DNA from: Candidatus Mediterraneibacter surreyensis
Lineage (GTDB): Bacteria > Bacillota > Clostridia > Lachnospirales > Lachnospiraceae
NCBI GenBank assembly: GCA_019118885.1
Contig: DWYB01000063.1
Coordinates: 1 to 64,000 of the forward strand
DNA length: 64,000 bases
Reading direction: 5' to 3'
Every line of letters begins with the position of its first letter. Position 1 is the first letter of the stretch. Below, in pieces: positions 1 through 9,661 of the stretch. The position numbers and the translations under genes were made by a program. The notes under the pieces are model-generated. The model did no database searches. It was not told the DNA's origin and saw only the letters and a list, made by a program, of their open reading frames with translations.

Positions 1-73
1 GCGACAGTGGCTCAGTTGGTAGAGTACGACCTTGCCAAGGTCGGGGTCGCGGGTTCGAACCCCGTCTGTCGCT
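1..73 (+). tRNA. tRNA-Gly (GCC)
   Basis: Complete cloverleaf. The acceptor arms GCGACAG (1-7) and CTGTCGC (66-72) pair, and U73 is the discriminator usual for glycine. The anticodon stem is CGACC/GGTCG (27-31/39-43) around the loop TTGCCAA, with anticodon GCC at 34-36, reading GGC and GGU. The T arm carries GGTTCGAACC. No CCA is encoded. More tRNAs may lie just outside the window. Confidence 0.97.
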
Positions 74-80
74 CTGAATT

Positions 81-124
81 AAGCACTTGAGATTCCGGAA
101 TGGGGTTCAGGTGCTTTTTCTTTT
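81..124 (+). terminator. Rho-independent terminator after tRNA-Gly
   Basis: The arms AAGCACTTGA (81-90) and TCAGGTGCTT (107-116) form a 10-bp stem with one G-U pair, followed by TTTCTTTT. It separates the tRNA transcript from brnQ. Confidence 0.85.
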
Positions 125-161
125 ATCCGGCCGACATCCAGAGTACAGGAGAGCGAGTTTT

Positions 162-1517
162 ATGAAAAAATTGTCACTGAAAGAAATTATCGTAGTTGCC
201 AGTATGCTGTTTGGTATGTTTTTCGGAGCGGGTAATCTGATCTTTCCGGCTTCCATGGGACAGCTTTCCGGAAGCAATATGTGGCAGGCGGCAGCAGGAT
301 TCCTGATCACCGGGGTCGGACTGCCGCTGCTTGGCGTTGCGGCGCTGGGGGTCAGCCGGCAGGATGGTCTTCTCGAGCTGAGCAGCCGGGTGGGAAGAAG
401 ATACGGACTTTTTTTTACCTGTGCCCTGTATCTGACAATTGGTCCTTTTTTTGCCATACCGAGATGCGCCACTGTATCATATACAGTAGGCGTGGAAGGG
501 ATTACGTCAGGCGCCTCTCATACAGCCGGGCTGGCAGTTTTCTCGCTGCTCTTTTTCGCCCTTGTCCTGTTTTTCTCTCTGCGCCCGGGAGAAATCATGA
601 CATGGATCGGAAAAGTGCTCAATCCTCTGTTCCTTCTCTTTCTGGGAATCCTCCTTGTGAGGGCCCTCGTATCCCCGGCAGGGGCAATCAGCGACGTGGC
701 GCCTCAGGGCGGATATGCGCAGGGCGCTTTCTTTACCGGGCTGCTTGAGGGATACAACACAATGGATGTCCTTGCAGGACTCGCGTTCGGGATCGTGGTT
801 GTGGAAGCCATACGCGGACTGGGGGCGGAAGAACCGGGAGAGGTTGCGAAGAGTACGGTTAAGGCAGGCATTTTCAGTTCTCTTCTGATGGCGCTGATCT
901 ACGTGTTGGTCACTGTGATGGGAGCTCAGAGCAGAGGTGTGTTCCCAGCCTCTGAGAACGGAGGGGAAGCTCTTGCGAGGATCGCCGGTTATTATTTCGG
1001 CACAGCCGGGGCGCTGATCCTTGCCGCGACTGTCACAGTAGCCTGCCTGAAGACAGCGGTAGGACTGATCACAAGCTGCGGGAGAACGTTTGTAAAACTG
1101 TTCCCCGGCGGCCCTTCTTACCGGATCTGGGCATCAGTATTCTGCGTGCTGTCATTTCTGATCGCGAACCTGGGACTAAATTCGATTATCGCTTATTCCA
1201 TGCCGGTGTTAATGTTCCTGTATCCGTTGTCAATCGTGCTGATCGCGCTTACGTTTTCTCATCGTATTTTCGGCGGGAACAAGATCGTGTATCAGTGCAC
1301 GATGGCTTTTACGGCTTTCGGCGCCATATTTGATTTCCTGCGCGCGCTGCCTGAAGCGATCAGTGCATCTCCGGCGATCGGGAGAATCACGGATGCTGCC
1401 GGCGCTCTTCTGCCGTTTTCGGAACAGGGATTCGGCTGGGTGTGTCCTGCGCTTGCCGGATTTGTGATCGGACTTCTTACCTGCCGGATACGCAGAGGAA
1501 CGACCGAAAGAGAATAG
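162..1517 (+). CDS. brnQ: Branched-chain amino acid:cation symporter BrnQ (LIV-II)
   Basis: Membrane carrier that imports leucine, isoleucine and valine with a cation. The 451-residue product is normal for the family, with about twelve hydrophobic segments. The N-terminal stretch MLFGMFFGAGNLIFP is typical of BrnQ. The start at 162 is preceded by AGGAGAGCG; an open frame reaches back to 87 but runs through the tRNA terminator and has no ribosome site. It stands alone behind the tRNA and fits the branched-chain amino acid theme of ilvBN and ilvE further along. Confidence 0.93.
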   Translation: MKKLSLKEIIVVASMLFGMFFGAGNLIFPASMGQLSGSNMWQAAAGFLITGVGLPLLGVAALGVSRQDGLLELSSRVGRRYGLFFTCALYLTIGPFFAIPRCATVSYTVGVEGITSGASHTAGLAVFSLLFFALVLFFSLRPGEIMTWIGKVLNPLFLLFLGILLVRALVSPAGAISDVAPQGGYAQGAFFTGLLEGYNTMDVLAGLAFGIVVVEAIRGLGAEEPGEVAKSTVKAGIFSSLLMALIYVLVTVMGAQSRGVFPASENGGEALARIAGYYFGTAGALILAATVTVACLKTAVGLITSCGRTFVKLFPGGPSYRIWASVFCVLSFLIANLGLNSIIAYSMPVLMFLYPLSIVLIALTFSHRIFGGNKIVYQCTMAFTAFGAIFDFLRALPEAISASPAIGRITDAAGALLPFSEQGFGWVCPALAGFVIGLLTCRIRRGTTERE

Positions 1518-1575
1518 ACAGGAGGAAGACGTTGAAAGTTCAGCCCGTGTTATCTGTAAAGGCACATGGCCGTGC

Positions 1576-1604
1576 TTGCTGATGCCGCGGTGCTATGCTA
1601 TACT
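1576..1604 (+). promoter_or_regulatory. Candidate sigma-70 type promoter for hom
   Basis: TTGCTG (1576-1581), a 17-nt spacer and TATACT (1599-1604) lie about 95 nt before the hom start. The 1518-1698 gap holds nothing else coding. It contains a short AGTTCAGCCC stretch at 1538-1547 that resembles the dispersed palindrome family described at 15124 and 44540. Confidence 0.5.
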
Positions 1605-1698
1605 GTGAATACTGAACAGAAACAGGATGTTTTAAAACGCGGCCGTGTGTATCCTGCATGATATTACGGCGTGCGGACAGCAGAAAAGAGGAGATTGA

Positions 1699-2976
1699 AT
1701 GAAGAAAATCAAGATCGGCCTGCTCGGCCTTGGAACAGTCGGAACCGGTGTATATAAACTGATCCGGAAGCGCGCGGATGTGATGGAGCAGACTGCCGGC
1801 GCGCAGCTGGAGATCAAGAAGATACTTGTCCATAATAAAAATAAGAAAAGAGAAGGTGTGGATGAGAGCCTTCTGACTGATAACTGGAGAGAGATTCTTG
1901 AGGATGAAGAAATCCAGATCGTTATTGAAGTGATCGGCGGTATGGAACCAGCGAAGACAATGATCATGGAGGCTTTGAGAGCCGGGAAAAATGTGGTTTC
2001 AGCTAATAAGGACCTGATCGCCGAAGAAGGAAGAGAACTGTTCGACGCTGCCCGCGAGAATGGAAAAGATTTCCTTTTTGAGGCGGCTGTGGCAGGCGGA
2101 ATTCCGATCATCCGTCCGCTGAAACAGTGTCTGGCGGCAAATGAGATTTCGGATGTGCTGGGCATTGTAAACGGCACGACCAACTATATCCTGACCAAGA
2201 TGTTTGAAGACGGGATGGAATTTGACGATGCGCTGAAACAGGCGCAGGATCTGGGATATGCCGAGGCTGATCCCACTGCGGATGTTGAAGGACTTGACGC
2301 AGGGCGCAAGGTGGCGATCATGGCGTCTATTGCGTTTCATTCAAGAGTCGTTTTTTCGGATGTTTATACAGAGGGTATCACGAAGATCACAGCGGCAGAT
2401 ATTGCCTATGCGAAAGAATTTGACAGTGTGATCAAACTGCTCGGTATCGCGCGGAATACCGGGGGCGGAATTGAAGTGGGAGTGTATCCTGTGATGCTGC
2501 CGGAAGATCATCCGCTTGCGTCTGTACGGGAGTCTTTCAACGCAGTGTTTATCCACGGCGATGCAGTGGACGATGCCATGTTCTACGGCAGAGGAGCGGG
2601 CGAGATGCCCACGGCTAGCGCGGTGGTCGGAGATGTGATCGATGTGGCGAGAAATCTGGAATATAACTGTACCGGAAGAATTAGCTGTACCTGTTACCGG
2701 CAGATTCCGGTGAAAGATTTTGGAGAGGTGCAGAATAAATTTTTCCTGCGTATGCAGGTAAAGAACCTTCCGGGTGTACTGGCACAGATTGCGCAGGTGT
2801 TCGGCGGACATAAGGTAAGCATTGCGAGAGTTGTCCAGAAAAATGTACATTCGGACCGGGCGGAACTTGTTATTGTGACCGAGAAAGTAAAAGAACGTCA
2901 TATGAAAGATGCTATAGAGGAGCTTAAACAGATGGAGAGCATCTATGAGATCAGCAGTGTGATCCGTGAGTACTAA
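1699..2976 (+). CDS. hom: Homoserine dehydrogenase
   Basis: Reduces aspartate semialdehyde to homoserine with NAD(P)H on the route to threonine and methionine; cytoplasmic. The 425-residue product starts with a Rossmann motif (GLLGLGTVGTGVYKL). The catalytic domain follows, with the conserved NGTTNYIL and the GYAEADPTADVEG stretch. From about residue 350 there is an ACT domain (beginning near RMQVKNLPGVLAQIA), which in this family gives feedback control by threonine. GAGGAG precedes the ATG. Full length and intact. Confidence 0.95.
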   Translation: MKKIKIGLLGLGTVGTGVYKLIRKRADVMEQTAGAQLEIKKILVHNKNKKREGVDESLLTDNWREILEDEEIQIVIEVIGGMEPAKTMIMEALRAGKNVVSANKDLIAEEGRELFDAARENGKDFLFEAAVAGGIPIIRPLKQCLAANEISDVLGIVNGTTNYILTKMFEDGMEFDDALKQAQDLGYAEADPTADVEGLDAGRKVAIMASIAFHSRVVFSDVYTEGITKITAADIAYAKEFDSVIKLLGIARNTGGGIEVGVYPVMLPEDHPLASVRESFNAVFIHGDAVDDAMFYGRGAGEMPTASAVVGDVIDVARNLEYNCTGRISCTCYRQIPVKDFGEVQNKFFLRMQVKNLPGVLAQIAQVFGGHKVSIARVVQKNVHSDRAELVIVTEKVKERHMKDAIEELKQMESIYEISSVIREY

Positions 2977-3060
2977 GTGCCAGCGGGGCTCCGGAAATCG
3001 TGCATGCAAAACGGCAGACATAATGCTGCGAATGGAAGACGGATAAGGTGAGGGATACAG

Positions 3061-3495
3061 ATGGAGAAAAGAAGCCAGCCAATCGGATTTCTGATTAAAC
3101 AGATCAACAATGTATATGAAAAAGATCTGAATGAACGGTTAAAGAAGATCGGTATCACATCATCACAGTGTGCGGTGCTGGACTATCTCTTCCGTACGAG
3201 CAAGGAAGAGGTAAGCCAGCGGGACGTGGAGAAGAACTTAAATCTTAAAAATCCGACCGTGACAGGGATCCTGAAACGTCTGGATGAAAAAGGCTACATC
3301 CTCTGTGTGCCGAATGCGCATGATAAGAGAAAAAAGAATATCTATCTCACGGAAAAAGCATATGATATCCAGAGAAGGATGGATATTGACCGGAGAAAGC
3401 TTGACAGAGAGCTGACACGCGGGATGACAAGGCGTGAGACTGATGCATTGAGGAGAAATCTGGAAAAGCTGCTGTATAATATCGCTGATCCGTGA
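3061..3495 (+). CDS. MarR-family transcriptional regulator
   Basis: A 144-residue winged-helix DNA-binding protein. The recognition region reads NPTVTGILKRLDEKGYI and is followed by a basic wing (NAHDKRKKNIYLTEKA), the MarR layout. The target is unknown. The gene sits between hom and thyA with its stop next to the thyA ribosome site, so it may be co-transcribed with thyA-folA, but nothing here shows that it controls them. Confidence 0.88.
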   Translation: MEKRSQPIGFLIKQINNVYEKDLNERLKKIGITSSQCAVLDYLFRTSKEEVSQRDVEKNLNLKNPTVTGILKRLDEKGYILCVPNAHDKRKKNIYLTEKAYDIQRRMDIDRRKLDRELTRGMTRRETDALRRNLEKLLYNIADP

Positions 3496-3509
3496 TAAAG
3501 GAGGAAATT

Positions 3510-4358
3510 ATGAGTTACGCAGATAAAGTGTTTATCGATATGTGCCGGGATATTATTGAAAACGGCACGAGTACAGAAGGCGAGAAGGTGCGCCCGGTGT
3601 GGGAGGACGGCACTTCCGCCTACACGATCAAGAAATTCGGAGTCGTGAACCGTTACGATCTTTCAAAAGAGTTCCCGGCTCTCACGCTCCGGCGCACGGC
3701 GATCAAAAGCTGTGTGGATGAGATGCTGTGGATCTGGCAGAAAAAGTCTAACAATGTACATGATCTTAAGAGTCATATCTGGGACAGCTGGGCGGATGAG
3801 AACGGATCCATCGGAAAGGCATACGGATATCAGATGGGCGTAAAGCATCAGTACAAAGAAGGAATGATGGATCAGACGGATCGTGTGATCTATGATCTGA
3901 AGAACAATCCGTACAGCCGTCGTATTATGACAAATATTTATGTGCACCAGGATCTCCACGAGATGAACCTGTATCCGTGCGCATACAGCATGACATTTAA
4001 TGTGACGAAGGAGAAAGACAGCGAGGTTCTGACCCTGAACGGTATTCTCAACCAGCGGTCTCAGGATGTACTGGCTGCAAACAACTGGAATGTGTGCCAG
4101 TATGCGGTCCTGATCTACATGCTGGCTCAGGTGTGCGGCATGAAAGCGGGCGAACTGGTCCATGTGATCGCGGACGCCCATATCTACGACAGGCATATTC
4201 CGATGATCGAGGAACTGATCTCAAGAGAACCGTACCCGGCGCCTGAATTCTGGCTGAATCCGGAGGTTAAAGATTTCTATGATTTTACACCGGATGATGT
4301 GAGACTGGATAATTATCAGACACATCCGCAGATCAAAAATATTCCGATCGCGGTATGA
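3510..4358 (+). CDS. thyA: Thymidylate synthase
   Basis: Methylates dUMP to dTMP using methylene-tetrahydrofolate. The product has 282 residues. The active-site cysteine lies in LYPCAYSMTF (PPCHT in many homologues), followed by NQRSQD and the nucleotide-binding HIYDRHI. The C-terminus ends IPIAV, the expected closing tail. ATG 3510 follows AAAGGAGG; the in-frame codon at 3492 lies inside marR and has no such site. It is paired with folA, which regenerates tetrahydrofolate from the dihydrofolate it makes. Confidence 0.96.
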   Translation: MSYADKVFIDMCRDIIENGTSTEGEKVRPVWEDGTSAYTIKKFGVVNRYDLSKEFPALTLRRTAIKSCVDEMLWIWQKKSNNVHDLKSHIWDSWADENGSIGKAYGYQMGVKHQYKEGMMDQTDRVIYDLKNNPYSRRIMTNIYVHQDLHEMNLYPCAYSMTFNVTKEKDSEVLTLNGILNQRSQDVLAANNWNVCQYAVLIYMLAQVCGMKAGELVHVIADAHIYDRHIPMIEELISREPYPAPEFWLNPEVKDFYDFTPDDVRLDNYQTHPQIKNIPIAV

Positions 4359-4389
4359 CCGAGAAATCTAAAAAGAAAGGCAAAGATAT

Positions 4390-4878
4390 ATGAAAGCAAT
4401 ATTAGCAGCAGACAAAAACTGGGGGATCGGTTATAATAACCATCTGCTTGTGAGCATCCCCTCGGATATGAAGTTTTTCCGTCAGACAACGACCGGAAAG
4501 GTTGTAGTTATGGGACGAAAGACATTAGAAAGTTTCCCGAATGGAATGCCGCTTAAGAACCGTACCAATATTGTTCTGACTGGTAATCAGAATTATCAGG
4601 TAAAAGACGCTATCGTTGTCCACTCTGAGGATGAACTGATGGAGGAGCTGAAGAAATATGATACAGACGACATTTATGTGATCGGCGGAGAGAGCGTCTA
4701 CCGCATGATGCTGCCGTACTGTGACACAGCGTATGTGACAAAGATCGACCGCGCATTTCAGGCGGATACATTCTTCCCGAATCTGGACGAGATGGATGAG
4801 TGGGAGATGACAGAAGAAAGCGAGGAGCAGACCTGTTTTGATCTGGAATTCTGTTTTACAAAATATGAACGCAGATAA
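4390..4878 (+). CDS. folA: Dihydrofolate reductase
   Basis: Reduces dihydrofolate to tetrahydrofolate with NADPH. The 162 residues show the usual landmarks: ILAADKNWGIGYNNHLL at the N-terminus, VVMGRKTLES for NADPH binding, and the glycine pair in DDIYVIGGESVYR. It lies 31 nt after thyA and overlaps the start of the zinc transporter lipoprotein gene, suggesting one transcript. Confidence 0.96.
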   Translation: MKAILAADKNWGIGYNNHLLVSIPSDMKFFRQTTTGKVVVMGRKTLESFPNGMPLKNRTNIVLTGNQNYQVKDAIVVHSEDELMEELKKYDTDDIYVIGGESVYRMMLPYCDTAYVTKIDRAFQADTFFPNLDEMDEWEMTEESEEQTCFDLEFCFTKYERR

Positions 4879-5956
4879 AAATAGAATGATGGATGGCAAT
4901 GGAAATTTGTCTGCAAGATTGCGGCGCAGAGCGGTCCCGGCCATAGTGCTTGCCTGCTGCATGGTGTTTGCGGCGGGATGTGCGGGGACAGGCGGCAGTG
5001 CCGGCGATACTGCAGACGGCGCCGGTGCCGGGAAGATCAGCGTCGTGACAACGATCTTTCCGCCCTATGATTTTGTCCGGGAGATCGCCGGAGACGAGGC
5101 AGACATTAAAATGCTCCTGAAACCCGGTGAGGAGACCCATTCCTACGAGCCGACGCCGCAGGATATCATCGCCATACAGAACAGTGACGTCTTTATCTAT
5201 ACAGGCGGAGAAAATGATGTGTGGGTGGAAGATATCTTAAGTTCCATGCCGGACTCAGACATGGTGACACTGCGTCTTACAGACTGTGTCGATACAGTGG
5301 AAGAGGAGCAGGTAGAGGGGATGAAGGGAAGTGCCGGCCATGATCATGATGAAGAGGATTATGACGATGTGCACGGCGGTCATGGGGATGAGGCAGGAGA
5401 TGGGGAAGCTGAGGAAGAGTCCCCTCATGAGGTGGACGAGCATGTCTGGACCTCTCCGGTCAATGCATCCCTGATTGTGGAACAGATTAAAAACGTTCTC
5501 TCGCAGGCGGATCCGGACAACAGTGAGCTATATGAAGAAAATACGCTGGCTTATCAGGAACAGCTCTCAGAGCTGGATCGGGAGTTTCGGGAGGTTGTGG
5601 ACAACGCAAAGCGGGATGTCATGATCTTTGGCGACCGCTTCCCGTTCCGGTATTTTGCTGACGAGTACGGACTGGAATATTACGCGGCGTTTCCCGGGTG
5701 CGCGGGCGATACGGAGCCCAGCGCGGCGACTATGGCGTTTCTCATCGAGAAGGTAAAAGAAGAGAAAGTGCCTGCGGTCCTGAAGATGGAACTGAGCAAC
5801 GCCGACATCGCGAATGCAATCGCAGAGGCGACGGGAACCGAGGTGAAAGTGCTCTACAGCTGTCATAATCTTTCCGCGGATGATTTTGAAAACGGGGAGA
5901 CCTACCTTTCCATGATGCAGAAAAACGTAGAGACTCTGAAGGAGGTACTGAACTGA
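4865..5956 (+). CDS. znuA: Zinc ABC transporter substrate-binding lipoprotein
   Basis: Cluster A-I metal-binding protein that captures Zn(II) (possibly Mn) outside the membrane and delivers it to the ZnuC-ZnuB importer. It has an N-terminal signal with lipobox FAAGC, the motif TTIFPPYDFVREIAG, and a His/Asp/Glu-rich loop (around GHDHDEEDYDD and VHGGHGDEAG) typical of zinc-specific members. Further metal ligands lie in DEHVW and near the ELSNADI region. The start is uncertain. ATG 4865 overlaps the folA stop, ATG 4889 is possible, and TTG 4838 has AGGAG about 10 nt upstream. Confidence 0.9.
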   Translation: MNADKNRMMDGNGNLSARLRRRAVPAIVLACCMVFAAGCAGTGGSAGDTADGAGAGKISVVTTIFPPYDFVREIAGDEADIKMLLKPGEETHSYEPTPQDIIAIQNSDVFIYTGGENDVWVEDILSSMPDSDMVTLRLTDCVDTVEEEQVEGMKGSAGHDHDEEDYDDVHGGHGDEAGDGEAEEESPHEVDEHVWTSPVNASLIVEQIKNVLSQADPDNSELYEENTLAYQEQLSELDREFREVVDNAKRDVMIFGDRFPFRYFADEYGLEYYAAFPGCAGDTEPSAATMAFLIEKVKEEKVPAVLKMELSNADIANAIAEATGTEVKVLYSCHNLSADDFENGETYLSMMQKNVETLKEVLN

Positions 5957-6675
5957 TGCCCCTGATAAAATGTGAAAATGTCTCCATCGGCTACGAAGGT
6001 CAGACGGTGGTAAAAGATTTGAACTTTGCAATAGAAAAAGGCGACTACCTGTGTATTGTCGGAGAGAACGGCTCCGGCAAGAGTACGCTTGTCAAAAGCC
6101 TTCTCGGGCTTAAAAATGTGGAAAAAGGACAGATTACTTACGGGGACGGGCTGAAGCAGAACGAAATCGGCTATCTGCCCCAGCAGACAGACGCGCAGAA
6201 GGATTTCCCTGCCAGTGTCTATGAAGTGGTCCTTTCGGGAAGGCTCAACAGCCGAGGATTTCATCCTTTTTATACTGCGGCGGACAGGAAACAGGCTCTG
6301 GAAAAGATGGATCTTCTGGGGATACGGGATCTGGAGCGCCAGTGTTTCCGGGATCTTTCAGGCGGACAGAAACAGAGAGTGCTGCTCGCACGTGCACTGT
6401 GCGCTACCAAGAGCCTGCTTTTGCTCGATGAGCCGGTGACCGGACTGGATCCCATAGTAACCGGCGAATTCTATGATCTGATCCGCAGGATCAACCGCGA
6501 GTCGGGCATTGCAGTGGTGATGGTCTCTCACGACATCGAGAGCGCAGTGAAAGATGCGACACATATCCTTCATCTTCAGGAGACAGCGCTCTTCTTCGGA
6601 ACGACAGAAGATTACAGGAAAAGCCGGATCGGCAAAGCATTTCTGGGAGGTGTGCATGATGGAAATGATCATTGA
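5956..6675 (+). CDS. znuC: Zinc ABC transporter ATP-binding protein
   Basis: ATPase subunit of the importer, 239 residues. Walker A is GENGSGKST, the signature LSGGQKQR, Walker B LLLLDEP, and the switch histidine is in VSHD. The start codon overlaps the lipoprotein stop as TGATG, so the two are translationally coupled. Confidence 0.95.
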   Translation: MPLIKCENVSIGYEGQTVVKDLNFAIEKGDYLCIVGENGSGKSTLVKSLLGLKNVEKGQITYGDGLKQNEIGYLPQQTDAQKDFPASVYEVVLSGRLNSRGFHPFYTAADRKQALEKMDLLGIRDLERQCFRDLSGGQKQRVLLARALCATKSLLLLDEPVTGLDPIVTGEFYDLIRRINRESGIAVVMVSHDIESAVKDATHILHLQETALFFGTTEDYRKSRIGKAFLGGVHDGNDH

Positions 6676-7480
6676 GATGTTCTCGTATCCTTTCATGGTG
6701 CGCGCCTTTACCGTGGGCGCACTGGTGGCGCTGTGCTCCGCGCTTCTCGGCGTCAGTCTGGTACTGAAACGATATTCCATGATCGGCGACGGTCTCTCCC
6801 ATGTGGGGTTTGGAGCCCTTGCCATTGCGGCGTCCCTCAATGTGGCGCCCCTGGCTGTAGCGATCCCTGTGGTTATCGTGGCGGCCGTGCTGCTTCTCCG
6901 GATCCGGGGAAACAGCCGGATCAAAGGAGACGCGGCGATCGCCCTGATCTCCACCAGCTCCCTTGCGGTGGGCGTGATGGTAATCTCCATGACGACGGGG
7001 ATGAATACGGATGTGTATAACTATATGTTCGGAAGCATTCTCGCCATGAGCGACGAGGACGTGCGTCTGAGTGTGATCATGGCAGTGATTGTGCTTGTAT
7101 TGTTTGTGTTTTTCTATCACAAGATCTTTGCTATTACATTTGATGAGACATTTGCACAGGCGACGGGGGTAAAGGCGGATCTGTACAACACGCTGATTGC
7201 CATACTGACAGCGGTGACGATCGTGCTTGGCATGCGCATGATGGGGGCGCTCCTCATTTCCAGCCTGATCATATTCCCTGCCCTTACATCCATGCGTATG
7301 TGCAAGACGTTTAAGAGCGTGATCATCAATTCGGCGGTGATCTCCGTGGTCTGCCTTGTGCTTGGGATTACAGTCTCCTATGTGTGGGGCACACCGGCGG
7401 GAGCCAGCGTGGTTATGGTAAATATCGCGGCTCTGCTGATCTACTCTTTGATCGGACTGATCCGGAATAAAGGAAAATGA
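6656..7480 (+). CDS. znuB: Zinc ABC transporter permease
   Basis: The 274-residue membrane subunit of the ABC-3 family, with about eight hydrophobic segments. Typical stretches are YSMIGDGLSHVGFGALA near the N-terminus and MRMMGALLISSLIIFPALT later. ATG 6656 follows GGGAGG and overlaps the znuC end by 20 nt. The longer open frame from 6554 has no ribosome site. The order znuA-znuC-znuB is intact. Confidence 0.94.
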   Translation: MMEMIIEMFSYPFMVRAFTVGALVALCSALLGVSLVLKRYSMIGDGLSHVGFGALAIAASLNVAPLAVAIPVVIVAAVLLLRIRGNSRIKGDAAIALISTSSLAVGVMVISMTTGMNTDVYNYMFGSILAMSDEDVRLSVIMAVIVLVLFVFFYHKIFAITFDETFAQATGVKADLYNTLIAILTAVTIVLGMRMMGALLISSLIIFPALTSMRMCKTFKSVIINSAVISVVCLVLGITVSYVWGTPAGASVVMVNIAALLIYSLIGLIRNKGK

Positions 7481-8205
7481 AGATGACAGCGGAAATTTTC
7501 GGCGCCGTTGTGATGGCGGCTTTCGGAACGTATTATTTTCGAAATAAAAAGAGAAACAGAAAGCAGGCGCTTCTCTGTAAGGCGCTGGCTACGGCTGTCC
7601 CGGGAATTCTGCTGCTGGGATATCTGTACGGAACGTGTACAGGAGAATCTGCCGGCAGCATTGTGTCCGGATGGGCGGATGGCGTGACTTGGTGGGCAGC
7701 ATCTGCGGGCACCCTTGCGGCAATTGTATTTTATATGGCGGCGGATGTGCTGCTGGAGTGCAGATTCGTATGGGGAGCGATCAGCTTTGGCGTTGGACAT
7801 ATATGCATGGCGGCAGGTTTCCTTTTGAGCGGGGAGACGGTACTGGTTTGGAAGAAAAGCGGCGGCTTTTCCGTCGACTCCGCTCTGCTCGGCCTGACGC
7901 TGGCTGTCTGTGCGGTTTTTGTGGCAGCAGCCTGCGCTGCGCTTCGCAGATATTTTCATTCTCTGAAGAAAAAGAAACTTCTGTATCCTCTGCTTGCTTA
8001 TGTGCTGGTGCTGAGTATGATGGCTGCTCTTGCCGTGACGGCAGGCGGAGTTGTTCCGGCGGCGGGCGGACTTTGCTTTGCTGTCTCGGATGTGCTCCTT
8101 GGCAGAAACCGGCTGGGAAAGCACAGGAGCAAGGTGCGCGGCGCGCTGGTACTGATCCTGTATTATGCAGCAGTGTATCTCTTTGCGATGCGGCTGTGGC
8201 TGTGA
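7477..8205 (+). CDS. YhhN / lysoplasmalogenase-like membrane protein
   Basis: A 242-residue protein of about eight hydrophobic segments. The late motif CFAVSDVLLGRN followed by LVLILYYAAVYLFA matches the YhhN family, whose studied members hydrolyse lysoplasmalogens. Plasmalogens do occur in anaerobic clostridia. Its ATG overlaps the znuB stop, so it is made with the zinc transporter; a zinc link is only suggested by position. Substrate is not shown here. Confidence 0.75.
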   Translation: MKMTAEIFGAVVMAAFGTYYFRNKKRNRKQALLCKALATAVPGILLLGYLYGTCTGESAGSIVSGWADGVTWWAASAGTLAAIVFYMAADVLLECRFVWGAISFGVGHICMAAGFLLSGETVLVWKKSGGFSVDSALLGLTLAVCAVFVAAACAALRRYFHSLKKKKLLYPLLAYVLVLSMMAALAVTAGGVVPAAGGLCFAVSDVLLGRNRLGKHRSKVRGALVLILYYAAVYLFAMRLWL

Positions 8206-8230
8206 ATGTTAGAATGGAAAGGATAAAACT

Positions 8231-9631
8231 ATGGCATTATTTCATGCGATTTATAATATACTCTGGGGAGATCTGATCACGATACCTCTTCCGGGCGGCA
8301 GTACGCTGGGGCTCTCGCTTCTTGTACTGATCCTTGTTCCGGCGGGGATTTATTTTACAATACGGACAAGATTTCTTCCGTTCCGGCTCTTCCCTGAGAT
8401 GCTGAAGGTGACTTTGGAGAACAACAGGAAGATTGAAGAGGAGGAACGGGAGGGAATCTCCGGCGTACAGGCGCTGATTGTCTCGACGGCCTGCCGTGTG
8501 GGCATGGGCAATCTGGTCGGTGTGGTTGCGGCAATCTCCGCCGGCGGCGCGGGAGCCGTATTCTGGATGTGGATAATTGCCCTTGTAGGCTCTTCCACTG
8601 CATTTATCGAGGCCACGCTTGCGCAGCTTTATAAGGAGAAAGATCCGCTCTACGGAGGATACCGGGGAGGCCCGGCTTATTATATCCATGCGCTCTTTAT
8701 AAAGAAGGGAAGCAAACGGAAAAAGTCCATACTGGCCGTACTGTTCGCTATATCCGGACTGATCTGCTGGTGCGGCATCAGTCAGGTGATCAGCAACTCC
8801 ATTTCCTCCTCTTTTGAAAATGCATTTCATGTTCCGCCGATCTATTCCACTGTTATCCTTGTGGTGATCGCAGCGGTCATCGTTCTGAGGAAGAATGCGA
8901 CAGTGAAGGTGCTGGATATCATGGTTCCGATCATGGCGGCGTGCTATTTCTTTATCACGATCTTTATTATTGTAACGAATGCAGGTCAGCTTCCGTCAGT
9001 GTTTGGAAGAATCTTTTCAGAGGCGTTCGGTATCCGTCAGGTTGTCGGCGGAGGAATCGGCGCCGTGATCATGAACGGTGCTAAGAGAGGGCTTTTCTCC
9101 AATGAGGCAGGATCCGGCTCGGCTCCCTGTGCGGCCGCTGCGGCTGACATCAGCCATCCGGCGAAAGAGGGGCTTCTGCAGGCACTGGGTGTCTTTATCG
9201 ACACTCTCCTGATCTGTACATGTTCCGCTATGATCATGCTGCTGACCCCGGAGTCCATGACAAAAGGACTTGAGGGAATGGATCTGCTCCAGACGGCGAT
9301 GAACTATCATCTCGGAGAGTTCGGTGTTATCTTTATCGCGGTGATCCTGTGGCTGTTCAGTTTTTCCACATTTCTGGGAATCCTGTTCTATGCCAGATCG
9401 AATGTGGCGTATCTCTTCGGCGATAACTGGATCTCCCAGACGCTGTACAAGGTGCTGGCGCTCGTCATGCTTTTTGTCGGCGGACTGGCGGCGTACCAGT
9501 TTGTGTGGGATCTGGGAGACCTCGGAGTAGGGCTTATGACCGTGTTCAATATGATCGCGCTCATCCCGCTGGCACCGAAAGCACTGGCGTCGCTTAAGGA
9601 TTATGAGCAGAATGTGATGAAGAAAAAATAA
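8231..9631 (+). CDS. alsT: Sodium:alanine (AGCS-family) symporter
   Basis: The 466-residue carrier imports alanine, glycine or related amino acids with sodium. Family landmarks are GMGNLVGVVAAISAGG near residue 90, the tract AFIEATLAQLYKEKD, and GAKRGLFSNEAGSGSAPCAA in the middle. The C-terminus has several membrane spans. AAAGGA precedes the ATG. No dedicated terminator is visible before the following remnant gene. Confidence 0.93.
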   Translation: MALFHAIYNILWGDLITIPLPGGSTLGLSLLVLILVPAGIYFTIRTRFLPFRLFPEMLKVTLENNRKIEEEEREGISGVQALIVSTACRVGMGNLVGVVAAISAGGAGAVFWMWIIALVGSSTAFIEATLAQLYKEKDPLYGGYRGGPAYYIHALFIKKGSKRKKSILAVLFAISGLICWCGISQVISNSISSSFENAFHVPPIYSTVILVVIAAVIVLRKNATVKVLDIMVPIMAACYFFITIFIIVTNAGQLPSVFGRIFSEAFGIRQVVGGGIGAVIMNGAKRGLFSNEAGSGSAPCAAAAADISHPAKEGLLQALGVFIDTLLICTCSAMIMLLTPESMTKGLEGMDLLQTAMNYHLGEFGVIFIAVILWLFSFSTFLGILFYARSNVAYLFGDNWISQTLYKVLALVMLFVGGLAAYQFVWDLGDLGVGLMTVFNMIALIPLAPKALASLKDYEQNVMKKK

Positions 9632-9661
9632 CCCGTTTTATATCGTGCCGGTTCTGCGGAA